Below, piece after piece: positions 58,301-62,053 of a DNA stretch of 64,000 nucleotides (position 1 is the stretch's first letter; each line of letters opens with the position of its first letter). The position numbers and the translations under genes were made by a program. The DNA comes from Chimonanthus salicifolius. Taxonomy: Eukaryota > Streptophyta > Magnoliopsida > Laurales > Calycanthaceae. The notes under the pieces are model-generated. The model was not told where the DNA came from. It did not search any database and saw only the letters and a list, made by a program, of their open reading frames with translations. The stretch spans positions 65,017,999-65,081,998 of the forward strand of contig CM023541.1 of the NCBI GenBank assembly GCA_013350335.1, in the 5' to 3' direction.

Positions 58301-59119
58301 CACAACATCAAGAATATATCCAATCAGTTTATTCTTTTGTATGATGAGAGGAGTGCCTCTCTTCTTCCATAAAAGAGAGAGAGAAAGAGGTGAGTGCCTT
58401 TAAGGGGAACTAGTTGAAGCTTGACTACATGCTCCAAGGGATGGGACCCTTAATTTAGCTAGATTGAGAATTGCTAAATCACGTACTCCCACATCCCTTC
58501 ATATTTTGTCCTGTTCCACATCCCCTTGTTGGATCATTGAGTCAAGTTCCACACAGCACATGATCGATATGCACGACCTTTTTTGGTATACTAGAAATAA
58601 AATCTAGTCCATAATCTAAAGTCCAGATGTGTCCTCTTCTACTCCACAAAGCGCATGACCCAAATACATAACCTCTTTTTTTCACATTCTTAAAATAAAT
58701 TCAGACCTTTTTTTCTTCCTTTGAAAGGTAAAACAAATTCAATCAGCCTTTCCAATAATGGATAGTTCCCAACTTCCCATATCCCATATATTCCTCAATG
58801 AAACTAAAACCCAATAGGGGCATAGCAATAAGCCCACACTTCAGTAAACAATCCTGCAGTCAGTTGCTAGCAAACATGCATGTGTCTGAAAAAGGTCATT
58901 TTATTGGAACAGGATTATGTGATCAAAAACATCAAACAAAAATATAACTTTCAAGTTACTGAAAGCTAAGCATAGACACAGCAGCATGAGGAAAAACTTG
59001 CCTGAAGCTCCACTGTTTATACGTTTTCCAAGTTTTCTCCTGCATCTTTCGGAAGCATAACAGCAGGTATTTTATGTTGGGGTTGGCTTCGTTTCGGTCA
59101 CAGACCATCTTATATAGTT
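12783..59119 (-). CDS. SPPL: Signal peptide peptidase-like intramembrane aspartyl protease (plant SPPL, PA-domain type), eleven exons, 5' end missing
   Basis: This is a GxGD-type aspartyl protease of the presenilin/SPP family. It cleaves type II membrane segments, with plant members in endosomal and vacuolar membranes. Exons on the minus strand: 59,119-59,002; 53,458-53,307; 52,936-52,754; 44,867-44,833; 44,321-44,164; 40,579-40,526; 40,266-40,174; 40,054-39,912; 16,766-16,696; 15,470-15,387; 12,883-12,783. They total 1,192 bases, about 397 codons against roughly 540 in Arabidopsis homologues. The missing part is the signal peptide and most of the PA domain. The YD and GFGD aspartates and the PAL motif are all present. 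Codon phase is consistent across every intron, but exons 59,119-59,002 and 44,321-44,164 each contain frame-breaking indels. Introns range from 119 to 23,145 bases and are full of transposons. Gene identity is very secure; functionality is not. Confidence 0.93.
13591..15073 (+). mobile_element. Solo LTR, 1,483 bp, TSD TTATT (copia-like)
   Basis: It starts TGTTAGCCCCAAGG and ends ...TCTAGGCAACA, with perfect TTATT duplications at 13,586-13,590 and 15,074-15,078. Close to the right end is CCCAATTCACCCCC, and near the left end a TTTTGATGATAACAAA word; this combination is familiar from long copia (Sirevirus-like) LTRs. The same family recurs at 22,001-23,436. It sits in the SPPL intron 12,884-15,386. 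Orientation is inferred from those words. Confidence 0.88.
15238..15371 (+). mobile_element. SINE inserted beside an SPPL splice donor
   Basis: A 134-base element is flanked by perfect 11-base duplications ATAAATGCCAC (15,227-15,237 and 15,372-15,382). An A-box-like TGGCTTGCGG and a B-box-like GGTTTGAGGTTC are followed by an A-rich tail with AAATA-type repeats. On the gene strand it is antisense and starts only about 15 bases inside the intron; the target duplication begins at intron position +5. The donor GTATGT itself is intact. Confidence 0.75.
15387..15470 (-). CDS. SPPL: SPPL exon with PAL motif
   Basis: An 84-base exon with acceptor ...TGGCAG and donor GTATGT. It reads [16 protein letters not shown], then [14 protein letters not shown] is the conserved active-site-associated motif of SPP and presenilin proteases, in the ninth transmembrane segment. 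Both intron phases match their neighbours (a split glycine on each side). Confidence 0.95.
16291..16355. repeat. (GGGT)n/(TG)n microsatellite with G-rich tail
   Basis: Four GTGG/GGGT units followed by about 15 TG dinucleotides and a G-rich end, in the SPPL intron 15,471-16,695. A second GT/G-rich tract lies at about 16,496-16,540. Confidence 0.9.
16696..16766 (-). CDS. SPPL: SPPL exon, eighth-membrane-segment region
   Basis: A 71-base exon with acceptor ...ATGCAG and donor GTAAGA. It reads [23 protein letters not shown], directly continuing the exon ending at 39,912 through a split arginine codon. The upstream intron is 23,145 bases long, the largest in the gene, because of nested retrotransposons. 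Confidence 0.95.
17902..18146 (+). mobile_element. Copia LTR (family TGTTGTGGGACCC), 245 bp
   Basis: It begins TGTTGTGGGACCCAC and ends TTTTCTACA. A TGGTATCAGCCAGA primer-binding site, matching the initiator-methionine tRNA 3' end over its first bases, follows at 18,147. TA-rich sequence near 18,030 and a pyrimidine-rich end look like promoter and leader. Related LTRs are at 19,814-20,116, 47,704-47,425 (minus) and 51,072-51,325. Confidence 0.8.
18147..19813 (+). mobile_element. Copia leader and gag fragment (copy 1)
   Basis: A pyrimidine-rich leader runs to about 19,085. Degenerate gag starts at the ATG at 19,086 and includes I-D-G-T-A-K-A-P-A and [13 protein letters not shown]. Stops and frameshifts interrupt it after about 60 residues. 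Gag fragments continue to 19,800, where a second LTR of the same family begins. ORFs in the leader are serine/leucine-rich low complexity and are not proteins. Confidence 0.65.
19814..20116 (+). mobile_element. Second copia LTR of the same family
   Basis: It begins TGTTGTGGGACCCAC; a second TGTGGGACC word occurs about 30 bases further in. It ends TTTCTACA followed by TGGTATTAGCCAGA, a mutated primer-binding site. Sequence and layout parallel 17,902-18,146. The left edge could instead be near 19,844. Confidence 0.7.
20117..21100 (+). mobile_element. Copia gag zinc-knuckle and protease fragment (copy 2)
   Basis: After the primer-binding site comes a pyrimidine-rich leader. At about 20,670-20,760 there is a degenerate gag end with the [11 protein letters not shown] zinc-knuckle remnant. 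At about 20,950-21,000 is the aspartic protease start S-W-I-I-D-F-G-A-T, where the family has D-S-G-A. Similarity ends near 21,100. Multiple frame breaks; not functional. Confidence 0.65.
21580..25164 (+). mobile_element. Copia gag-protease-integrase fragment (copy 3), interrupted by a solo LTR and the chromovirus
   Basis: Gag resumes near 21,720-22,000 (N-N-S-L-V-Q), is cut by the solo LTR at 22,001-23,436, and continues to the zinc knuckle [13 protein letters not shown] near 23,935. A protease remnant follows (about 24,010), then the pre-integrase zinc region ([10 protein letters not shown], about 24,475) and the integrase core start (I-H-S-N-V-W and [12 protein letters not shown], 24,555-24,650). 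The coding sequence stops at 25,164 where the chromovirus LTR begins, and resumes at 37,464. Stops throughout. Bases 21,100-21,580 are unassigned leader-like sequence. Confidence 0.75.
22001..23436 (+). mobile_element. Solo LTR, 1,436 bp, TSD GTGTA (copia-like)
   Basis: It starts TGTTAGCCCGAAGG, ends ...TCTCAGCAACA, and is flanked by perfect GTGTA duplications (21,996-22,000 and 23,437-23,441). It is the same family as the solo LTR at 13,591-15,073, sharing the TGTTAGCCC start, a TTTTGAT-ATAACAAA word and a CCCAATTCACCCCC end. It is inserted in the gag region of copia copy 3. Confidence 0.9.
25165..26325 (-). repeat. Chromovirus 3' LTR
   Basis: 1,161 bases; on the plus strand it starts TGATGCAGGGTTGG and ends GCTCCCGCATCA. 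The inner neighbour on the gene strand, ending GGCAGGGAGAA, is a good polypurine tract. It pairs with 36,284-37,463 and with the solo LTR at 49,599-50,797. Confidence 0.93.
26482..26700 (-). CDS. Chromodomain at the C-terminus of the chromovirus polyprotein
   Basis: The segment reads [13 protein letters not shown] followed by [11 protein letters not shown]. This is the chromodomain core, with aromatic residues in the Y-L-V-Y-W position. In chromoviruses the domain follows integrase and is thought to direct integration to modified chromatin. It is preceded in a neighbouring frame by D-A-I-E-D-I-V-D-D (26,692-26,720), the usual lead-in, so there is a frame break here. Confidence 0.85.
26692..27686 (-). 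pseudogene. Chromovirus integrase core and C-terminal domain
   Basis: The core spans 27,686-27,183: W-Q-D-V-S-M-D-F-V begins it, [12 protein letters not shown] follows, then I-V-S-D-R-D, and finally T-E-V-V-N-R-S-L with the catalytic glutamate. A frame change near 27,180 leads to the G-D-H-V-M-V-R-V segment of the GPY/F-type C-terminal region (27,112-26,918), then another to a 26,692-27,054 reading frame containing [11 protein letters not shown]. The catalytic triad looks present, but the frame breaks argue against activity. Confidence 0.88.
27699..28767 (-). pseudogene. Chromovirus RT connection, RNase H and integrase zinc finger
   Basis: 28,767-28,018 is one open frame with the RT thumb ([10 protein letters not shown]) and RNase [12 protein letters not shown] at the first catalytic aspartate, E-L-Y-A-V-V, and T-N-H-D-A-L-R-Y-L. 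The H-H-C-C integrase zinc finger follows in an overlapping frame (28,031-27,699), with H-x-G-R-D-K and C-R-T-C-Q. Asn in T-N-H-D replaces the usual Asp of the family. Confidence 0.9.
28743..29400 (-). pseudogene. Chromovirus reverse transcriptase
   Basis: Residues [13 protein letters not shown] through F-S-K-I-D-L-K lie at 29,331-29,100. After a frame change near 29,030-29,090, the frame 29,030-28,743 has [12 protein letters not shown] and the catalytic Y-F-D-D box (near 28,930). The fingers/palm order matches Ty3/gypsy. At least one frameshift separates the two aspartate motifs. Confidence 0.9.
29500..30156 (-). pseudogene. Chromovirus protease region
   Basis: Near 29,985-29,930 the minus strand reads [13 protein letters not shown], a retroviral-type aspartic protease active site with serine in place of the usual A or S after D-S-G. 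An intact frame 29,873-29,631 (E-R-P-W-L-Y-D-M-D and neighbours) is the protease C-terminal part. Several frames are needed to follow it. The 3.6 kb solo LTR sits directly upstream, between gag and protease. Confidence 0.8.
30823..31160. repeat. Array of four GTTTCATC/GATGAAAC hairpins
   Basis: Four copies, at about 30,823, 30,918, 31,013 and 31,129, spaced roughly 95-115 bases, each contain the inverted arms GGAGTTTCATC or GGGTTTCATC and GATGAAACCCC around a five-base TCAAG-like loop. CCGTTGG precedes most copies, so the whole unit is a diverged tandem repeat of about 100 bases. A fifth, weaker relative lies near 30,600. Confidence 0.85.
31629..32560. repeat. Array of eight GGTTCGGCCAT/ATGGCCGAACC hairpins
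   Basis: Near-perfect inverted repeats with arms GGTTCGGCCAT and ATGGCCGAACC and a 3-7 base loop (often GTAGT or GTTGT) occur at about 31,629 (weak), 31,707, 31,841, 31,939, 32,127, 32,262, 32,422 and 32,532. The intervening sequence is AT-rich and much less conserved than the arms. Mismatches in copies 32,262 (GGTTCAGCC) and 32,532 (ATGGTTGAACC) are transitions. Confidence 0.92.
32881..33036. repeat. 78 bp tandem duplication
   Basis: Two adjacent units, 32,881-32,958 and 32,959-33,036, both start GGAAACCG and contain CCACACTCCGTCGG and GACCACTGTGGGGTA. They differ at a handful of positions. Each is more GC-rich than the surrounding LTR. Confidence 0.93.
33750..34875 (-). pseudogene. Chromovirus gag, central and C-terminal part
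   Basis: The minus strand gives a basic G-R-G-rich segment (34,875-34,790), then the gag core [13 protein letters not shown] (about 34,690). After frame breaks comes the nucleocapsid zinc knuckle [13 protein letters not shown] (about 34,050), where the final C of the CCHC pattern is replaced. A short acidic motif, Q-E-F-E-E-E-V-H, occurs twice (about 33,930 and 33,785), and the region M-S-S-Q-I-G-Q-S-N also occurs at 36,120. Confidence 0.8.
35008..35972 (+). mobile_element. Solo LTR, 965 bp, TSD CCAAC
   Basis: It starts TGATGCAGAGCAAGAG, ends TTGTCCTACATCA, with perfect CCAAC duplications (35,003-35,007 and 35,973-35,977). A TATAAATA box near 35,168 and a downstream CTT-rich leader support the plus orientation. 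The same family as 56,558-57,859. It is inserted in the N-terminal gag part of the chromovirus. Confidence 0.9.
35978..36164 (-). pseudogene. Chromovirus gag N-terminus
   Basis: The ATG at 36,164 opens [13 protein letters not shown], a typical start of chromovirus gag-pol, about 120 bases inside the 5' LTR. The reading frame is cut by the solo LTR at 35,972 and resumes at 35,002 in degenerate form. Part of this segment is repeated near 33,900. Confidence 0.75.
36284..37463 (-). repeat. Chromovirus 5' LTR
   Basis: 1,180 bases, pairing with 25,165-26,325. On the plus strand it starts TGATGTAGGGTTGGC and ends GCTCCCGCATCA. It carries a roughly 20-base insertion (near 37,265-37,290) absent from the other LTR. 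The base after the inner end, on the minus strand, is AATTTGGTGGCCCATG, where a primer-binding site is expected; the tRNA is not identified. Confidence 0.93.
37464..37760. mobile_element. Copia copy 3 remainder joined to a minus-strand LTR-like end
   Basis: 37,464-37,530 continues copia copy 3 after the chromovirus (the M-D-V-T-F-F-E segment between integrase and RT). At 37,527-37,535 the sequence TTTGATACCAT is the complement of a tRNA-Met-type primer-binding site. The flanking 37,536-37,760 looks like the end of a minus-strand LTR, with a TATATATA box near 37,600. The outer boundary is unclear. Confidence 0.45.
37769..39018. mobile_element. hAT-like MITE, 1,250 bp, perfect 8-bp TSD
   Basis: It starts CAATGTTGTAAAAATCG and ends CGAGTTTGACAACATTG. 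GTTTGAAT is duplicated perfectly at 37,761-37,768 and 39,019-39,026. The 9-base termini CAATGTTGT and ACAACATTG are exact inverted repeats apart from position 10 onwards. The interior shares the CTT-rich and AT-rich blocks with the element at 5,944-7,140. Non-autonomous. Confidence 0.9.
39027..39911. other. SPPL intron sequence without recognised features
   Basis: The gene-proximal end of the 23 kb intron (upstream of the exon ending at 16,766, downstream of the exon ending at 39,912). AT-rich, no TE domain seen. Confidence 0.5.
39912..40054 (-). CDS. SPPL: SPPL exon with catalytic GFGD
   Basis: A 143-base exon with acceptor ...TTTGTAG and donor GTTTAA. It reads [19 protein letters not shown], then [17 protein letters not shown] carries the second catalytic aspartate of the family, at the start of transmembrane segment seven. 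The [10 protein letters not shown] loop is typical of the plant SPPL2-5 group. The donor GTTTAA is weaker than the others but is the only one keeping phase with the exon at 16,766. Confidence 0.97.
40174..40266 (-). CDS. SPPL: SPPL exon with catalytic YD
   Basis: A 93-base exon, phase 0 at both ends, acceptor ...CAG and donor GTAAGT. It reads [18 protein letters not shown], then [10 protein letters not shown]. The Y-D pair is the first catalytic motif, in transmembrane segment six. Confidence 0.97.
40526..40579 (-). CDS. SPPL: SPPL 54-base exon
   Basis: It encodes exactly 18 residues, [18 protein letters not shown], phase 0 at both ends, acceptor ...CAG and donor GTGAGA. This is the conserved segment between transmembrane helices five and six. 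Confidence 0.96.
40600..41990. other. SPPL intron, nothing recognised
   Basis: AT-rich intronic sequence between the exons at 40,579 and 44,164. Several poly-A/T runs; no TE protein or RNA gene seen. Confidence 0.45.
42010..42500 (+). mobile_element. Probable copia LTR end, primer-binding site and leader
   Basis: TTCTACTTGGTATCAGTAG at about 42,239-42,257 has the arrangement of an LTR end followed by an initiator-Met primer-binding site. Upstream sequence has a TATATATA box (42,093) and short pyrimidine-rich blocks; downstream sequence resembles the leader of the other copia copies. No gag was recognised, and the 5' edge is not resolved. Confidence 0.4.
42510..44160. other. SPPL intron, nothing recognised
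   Basis: AT-rich intron sequence with no TE domain or RNA gene that I can name. Lysine/asparagine-rich ORFs near 43,440-43,750 look like low-complexity intron sequence. Confidence 0.45.
44164..44321 (-). CDS. SPPL: SPPL exon with a +1 frameshift
   Basis: Acceptor ...CCTCAG, donor GTAAGT. It reads [19 protein letters not shown], later A-F-A-V-V-W-A-V, then hits TAA. In the next frame the family sequence continues as [14 protein letters not shown]. The 158-base length is one base too many for the phases of its neighbours. The extra base is in the TTT of the GCAGTTTAAACGG region (near 44,214). The splice sites are normal. Confidence 0.93.
44524..44702 (+). mobile_element. SINE with 14-bp TSD
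   Basis: 179 bases between perfect ATTGTGGATGGTCA duplications (44,510-44,523 and 44,703-44,716). An A-box-like TGGTTCAATTGG, a B-box-like GGACTCAAAGTCCC and a (GAT)n tail identify a tRNA-derived SINE. It sits in the 511-base SPPL intron 44,322-44,832, and the long, exact duplication implies a recent insertion. Confidence 0.85.
44833..44867 (-). CDS. SPPL: SPPL 35-base micro-exon
   Basis: Acceptor ...TTTGCAG, donor GTATGT. Encodes [11 protein letters not shown] and two bases of arginine. The short exon is supported by family sequence on both sides (V-E before it, R-W-F-K after it). Confidence 0.95.
44880..45880. other. SPPL intron, nothing recognised
   Basis: AT-rich intron sequence before the copia fragments; no feature that I can name. 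Confidence 0.45.
45885..47704 (-). mobile_element. Truncated copia: LTR, leader, gag remnant and protease, minus strand
   Basis: An LTR of the TGTTGTGGGACCC family runs from 47,704 down to about 47,425, followed on the minus strand by an ATGGTATCAGAGAG primer-binding site, a long leader, and degenerate gag. Near 46,065-45,990 is the protease start [12 protein letters not shown] (Arg for Gly in D-S-G). It stops near 45,885 with no integrase or RT. The leader ORFs (46,499-47,229) are not proteins. Confidence 0.75.
47797..47881. repeat. 28-bp inverted repeat and partial duplication in copia integrase
   Basis: 47,797-47,824 and 47,854-47,881 are reverse complements with one mismatch. A nearly identical direct copy of the first arm and its flank follows at 47,900-47,963. 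The extra inverted block interrupts the C-P-S-T-P-Q-Q integrase motif. Confidence 0.92.
49599..50797 (+). mobile_element. Solo LTR of the chromovirus family
   Basis: 1,199 bases, starting TGATGCGAGAGAATTT and ending AGCCAACCCTGCATCA. It is the plus-strand counterpart of the LTRs at 25,165 and 36,284. ACTTT (49,594-49,598) and GCTTT (50,798-50,802) are a probable target duplication (4 of 5). It interrupts the RNase H region of the copia at 47,705-51,325. Confidence 0.88.
51072..51325 (+). repeat. Copia 3' LTR (family TGTTGTGGGACCC)
   Basis: 254 bases starting TGTTGTGGGACCCACATC and ending TTATTCTACA, directly after a GAGGAGGAA polypurine tract. It matches the LTRs at 17,902 and 19,814. Confidence 0.85.
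51330..52361 (-). mobile_element. Possible minus-strand LTR-like segment
   Basis: On the minus strand the segment would start TGTTAGGGTTTATGG, and a TATAAATA box lies near 51,845. The layout recalls a copia LTR. I could not find a matching right end or target duplication, so this is tentative. Confidence 0.3.
52754..52936 (-). CDS. SPPL: SPPL exon, first membrane helices of the protease core
   Basis: 183 bases, phase 0 at both ends, acceptor ...CTTGTAG and donor GTACGT. It reads D-A-P-D-D-F-L-N, then [18 protein letters not shown], and ends [14 protein letters not shown], all conserved in plant SPPL proteins. Confidence 0.96.
53307..53458 (-). CDS. SPPL: SPPL exon after the PA domain
   Basis: 152 bases, acceptor ...TTTTTCAG, donor GTTTTA. 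It reads [14 protein letters not shown], then [19 protein letters not shown] and [10 protein letters not shown]. It covers the end of the lumenal PA domain and the first transmembrane helix. The phase fits a GC donor at the exon ending 59,002. Confidence 0.96.
53700..55055. other. SPPL intron, nothing recognised
   Basis: Intron between the exons at 53,458 and 59,002. Two diverged copies of a segment (near 54,600-54,730 and 54,960-55,020, both with a GCTTAATAATTTGCATAA-like word) point to a local duplication. No coding or RNA feature seen. Confidence 0.45.
55061..55087. repeat. 27-base G homopolymer
   Basis: Twenty-seven consecutive G, followed by CGCTGTGTGTG. Its true length may be mis-assembled. 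Confidence 0.9.
55620..56131. mobile_element. hAT-like MITE, 512 bp (intact relative of element B)
   Basis: It starts CATGGTTGTTAAAATC and ends GATTTAACAACATT. GAAAAAAC is present at 55,612-55,619 and 56,132-56,139, an exact 8-base duplication. The end could be shifted by one base. It shares sequence throughout with the outer parts of 5,928-8,833 and serves as the uninterrupted reference for that composite. Confidence 0.82.
56558..57859 (+). mobile_element. Solo LTR, 1,302 bp, TGATGCAGAGC family
   Basis: It starts TGATGCAGAGCAGCCC and ends TCTATCCTGCATCA. The end TTAGGGTTA...CCTRCATCA and the start match the solo LTR at 35,008-35,972. Flanks GTTAC and GTTCA agree at 3 of 5, so a target duplication is only suggestive. 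A long pyrimidine-rich block (56,800-57,560) gives spurious ORFs. Confidence 0.7.
57860..58990. other. SPPL intron, nothing recognised
   Basis: No TE domain, tRNA-like element or exon recognised between the solo LTR and the exon at 59,002. Confidence 0.45.
59002..59119 (-). CDS. SPPL: SPPL exon, end of PA domain, frame-damaged, GC donor
   Basis: Acceptor ...CATAG, donor GCAAGT. It reads [16 protein letters not shown], then in other frames [17 protein letters not shown] and finally S-G-A-S. Two one-base losses (in the A run near 59,080 and before ATAAAC near 59,021) are needed to keep the family frame, and the 118-base length is two short of the expected phase. The sequence is the lumenal protease-associated domain. 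Confidence 0.9.
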
Positions 59120-59250
59120 CTATGTCATGGAAAAAATAAAAAGGGAAAAAGAAAAAAAGAAGAGTAGCATCAGTGAGTAGAGAGGAAAACCAACAAAAAG
59201 TACACTAAGAGAAGAATATTTTCAAATAGAATGGTAATAGCACATTAGTT

Positions 59251-59729
59251 TTTTTTTTAGCAATAACAAGATGGAAAATATTAAAACAAAAGAAAAGTTA
59301 CAAATACATGGAGGGGTCTAAGAAACTTAATCCCAAAATAAAGAAAAGATGAAGCAAACACGAAATATAGAGTCCTAAACAAATAGTCTAACAACAAGGA
59401 AACTCCAGAATATAGGCCCCACGTCACTCCCTAATCCTCCCTATTAGTTACAAGACGAAAATGCCTTCGTTCGATGAGTTAACTGCGACCTTTGCAAAGA
59501 AATCTGCAACACCATTGGCTGACCGGCTAACTGTGTGACGGAGACCTCATGGCCCGAACATAATTCCTTAATTGGCTAACTGTTGTAATCAATTTCCAAA
59601 GAGGCATTTTCGTCCCCTTAGCCCATTTGATCGCATTCACCGAATCCCCTTCTATGATTAACTTCCCTGGTCAATGGATCTCCACACTATCAAAAAACTC
59701 TCCTAATACCGAAGGGTCAGCCATCTACT
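59251..59729 (-). mobile_element. 5'-truncated L1-type LINE with 17-bp TSD
   Basis: Perfect 17-base duplications GTAATAGCACATTAGTT lie at 59,234-59,250 and 59,730-59,746. The minus strand has G-K-L-I-I-E-G-D-S-V-N-A-I-K-W-A from the LINE RNase-H-like domain, a tail, and an A run (T9 at 59,249-59,257 on the plus strand) next to one duplication. The element is only 479 bases, so it is strongly 5'-truncated. Confidence 0.88.
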
Positions 59730-59759
59730 GTAATAGCACATTAGTTATAGTGAAAGAAC

Positions 59760-60150
59760 ATTAAAAGAATAAAATAAATAAGGAATCTCTTGCGTACATC
59801 CAAAAGTACCACATCATTGTGTACTTTTGCATATTGAATTTCAAAAGTCATCTAATTGGCTCTCTACCTGAAAAATGTTTGAAAATGCTAAAAAATGTTG
59901 TAAGCCAAGGTGTATGGAACAAGCACTCAATAAATAAACAACCACAGAATTTACAAAGTCAGAAATACACAATAAGAAAAGCAAGATTTTTAATTTTATT
60001 CAGTACACAATTTTTTAAAATCCTGTTTTTCAACTGCAGTCCCTTGTGATTTTTCTTTTTGGGTGGTTATCTTAAGTTGTGGTGTGCTTGGGAACAACAA
60101 ATGGCAAGTAGGTGACAGTTGATCATGCATTTTGTGGCAGGGAAAAGGAA
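59760..60150. other. Intronic or upstream sequence, nothing recognised
   Basis: No exon of the SPPL PA domain, no TE domain. Lies between the LINE fragment and the TRIM element. Confidence 0.45.
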
Positions 60151-60155
60151 AAAGT

Positions 60156-60692
60156 TGGTACAAGTCCCACATTGCTTGGACAGCCTTCCTAACCCTAGGA
60201 TATAAGTGATTGCTCTCCTTCAACTAGCATCAAGACCTTTTGGGGTGTGTTTGAGGCGCACATCCCGAAGAAAAGTTGTGAGGGTGTGTGAGGCCCAAAG
60301 TGGACAATATTGTGTGCGTAAGGCGAGTCGTTACAGATGGTATCAGAGTCGAGGAGGCTCTTGTCTAAGGGGGTGCGATTGTAATAGCCTAGTCCTGAAG
60401 GGTGTACTCAGTGGCCAGAATCTGAGCGATTACGGTGACGGGGATGCAATTTCCAGAACACAGAGTGCTTGAATCAAATCGCAAGTGGAAGGAGGAGGGG
60501 AACTCCACAAGAGGCGAGCCTTGGAGAGAAAATTTCGCCAGGATGGAACTGGTACAAGTCCAACATCACCTGGACAGCCTTCCTGACCCTAGGATATAAG
60601 TGAACTACTATCCTTCAACTAGCAACAAGGCCTTTTGGGGTGTCAGGTCCAAAGCAGACAATATTGGTGCTGGTTGAGGGTGGGTCATTACA
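60156..60692 (+). mobile_element. TRIM (terminal-repeat retrotransposon in miniature)
   Basis: Two short LTRs, 60,156-60,335 (180 bases) and 60,550-60,692 (143 bases), both start TGGTACAAGTCC and end TTACA. Shared internal words include ACAGCCTTCCT, CCTAGGATATAAGTGA and CCTTTTGGGGTGT. A primer-binding site TGGTATCAGAGTC lies at 60,338-60,350, just inside the first LTR. The 214-base interior has no coding capacity. The second LTR lacks about 40 bases. I saw no clean target duplication. Confidence 0.85.
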
Positions 60693-60699
60693 ATTCTGA

Positions 60700-61480
60700 C
60701 ATTTCCATTTATGGGCTCTCCACTGCTCAATATGATTTATTTTAATCCAAGCTTTTGTTTATTCATACTCTTGCAGGTATGGTAGTCCTAAGTTGGCCCT
60801 ATTGCATTAACCACATGTTGTATTTACTACATGTAACTTCTGTACAAGTAGATTAGATTTCCTCGTATTGTTCTTAAATTTCAATTTCTCCTAAGCTTAT
60901 CATCCTAGAACAGTTACATTCTCTTCTATTATATGCATCTTCTGTACGTGGAAATCCTATTAAGGAAATACACATTTCTTTCCTTGTCTATTCTTCTTCT
61001 CCTTCTCCTATTCCTCCTCCTTCTGCAGGTCAGCATAGCATACTGCAATTCAACAGACTGCTGAAGCTAAATATAGATAAAAGACTTGTTACTGTTGAAA
61101 TCACTTGAAGCAGTCAAATCCTCTCTGAAAATGGATTTCTTATATGATACGGATTGGGTAGGATAGGACATCCTACTCAATCGCCTAGCAGAATCTCTAA
61201 TACAACCATGTGTGAATTAAGAACCAAGACAGGTTTAACACAACCCACGAAACTTAAACAGTAAACTCAACTCAAATAAGCATTAGACTTGACTGAATCA
61301 AGCGAATTGGATGACAATCACACTGTGGATTTCAAAACAAGCCCCATGAATTTTAACAAAACCCTAAATAAATCACAACCTAATTTGTACCCAATTCTTG
61401 GCCACAATAATTAAGTTGTTTCAAAAATAAAAATATCAATGGATTTTAGTTCTAACCAATGTAACAAATACTGCTGGTTT
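60700..61480. other. Intronic or upstream sequence, nothing recognised
   Basis: No conserved domain or repeat boundary recognised. Confidence 0.4.
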
Positions 61481-61489
61481 TCATTTATA

Positions 61490-61640
61490 CCTCGATAATA
61501 CCAGGAAAATACCGTTCTCGCGTTAAAATCGCTTTTTTAACTCCGCTGCCGTTATTATCGGGAATTAACGATAAAAACGTGTTAATAATGCGAGAAACGA
61601 TAAAAACGCGAAAAAAACGCGTTAAAAACGTTTAGTTTAA
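61490..61640 (+). repeat. Clustered AAAAACG motifs, likely hAT subterminal region
   Basis: Four AAAAACG words, three followed by T/CGCG-like bases, occur within about 61,571-61,632, with related CGTTAAAATCG and GAAACGATAA words. Clusters of short repeats near the end of a hAT element are common transposase-binding sites. The actual terminal inverted repeat is not resolved. Confidence 0.5.
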
Positions 61641-61734
61641 ATCCCGTTCGAAAATCGAAAACAACTATCGAAGCAGCCTGCAGCTACACCACTCCCGCAC
61701 GATTACACGAATACAACTTAAAAATCCCTCTTTT

Positions 61735-62053
61735 TAGGGTTTCAGTCCGATTCCAAAAATCCCGAAAATCCTCTGCTTCGGTGCTTCCTCTTCTTCCGAT
61801 TCCGATTTCCGAAAATCCTCTGCTTCCTCTTCTTCCGATTCCGATTCCGAAACTCCTTTGCTCTCTCACGGTCTCCATCTTCTCTCCCACGGCGGCTGTT
61901 CTCTTGGTGCTCTAGCGATCCTCTCTCGCCTGTCGCCTGCGGCTGCTCTCTCTCTCTCCCGGCGGCTGCTCTCTCGCCTGTCGCCTGCTCTCTCTCTCTC
62001 CCCGGCGGCTGCTCTCTCTCTTCCCGACGGCAGCTCTCTCTCGAGTTGCACAG
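61735..62053 (+). other. Probable non-coding first exon of the hAT transposase gene
   Basis: A pyrimidine-rich, CTCTCTC-rich segment ends in CACAG followed by GTAACC (donor after 62,053). The acceptor TTTTTCTAG at 63,257 precedes the ATG at 63,284. A long 5' UTR intron (62,054-63,257) is plausible for plant hAT transposases. The start is not defined. Confidence 0.4.

Noticed and set aside
60156..60692. Cassandra-type TRIM carrying a 5S rRNA-like sequence
   Set aside because: I looked for the 5S internal promoter words in the LTRs and did not see them.
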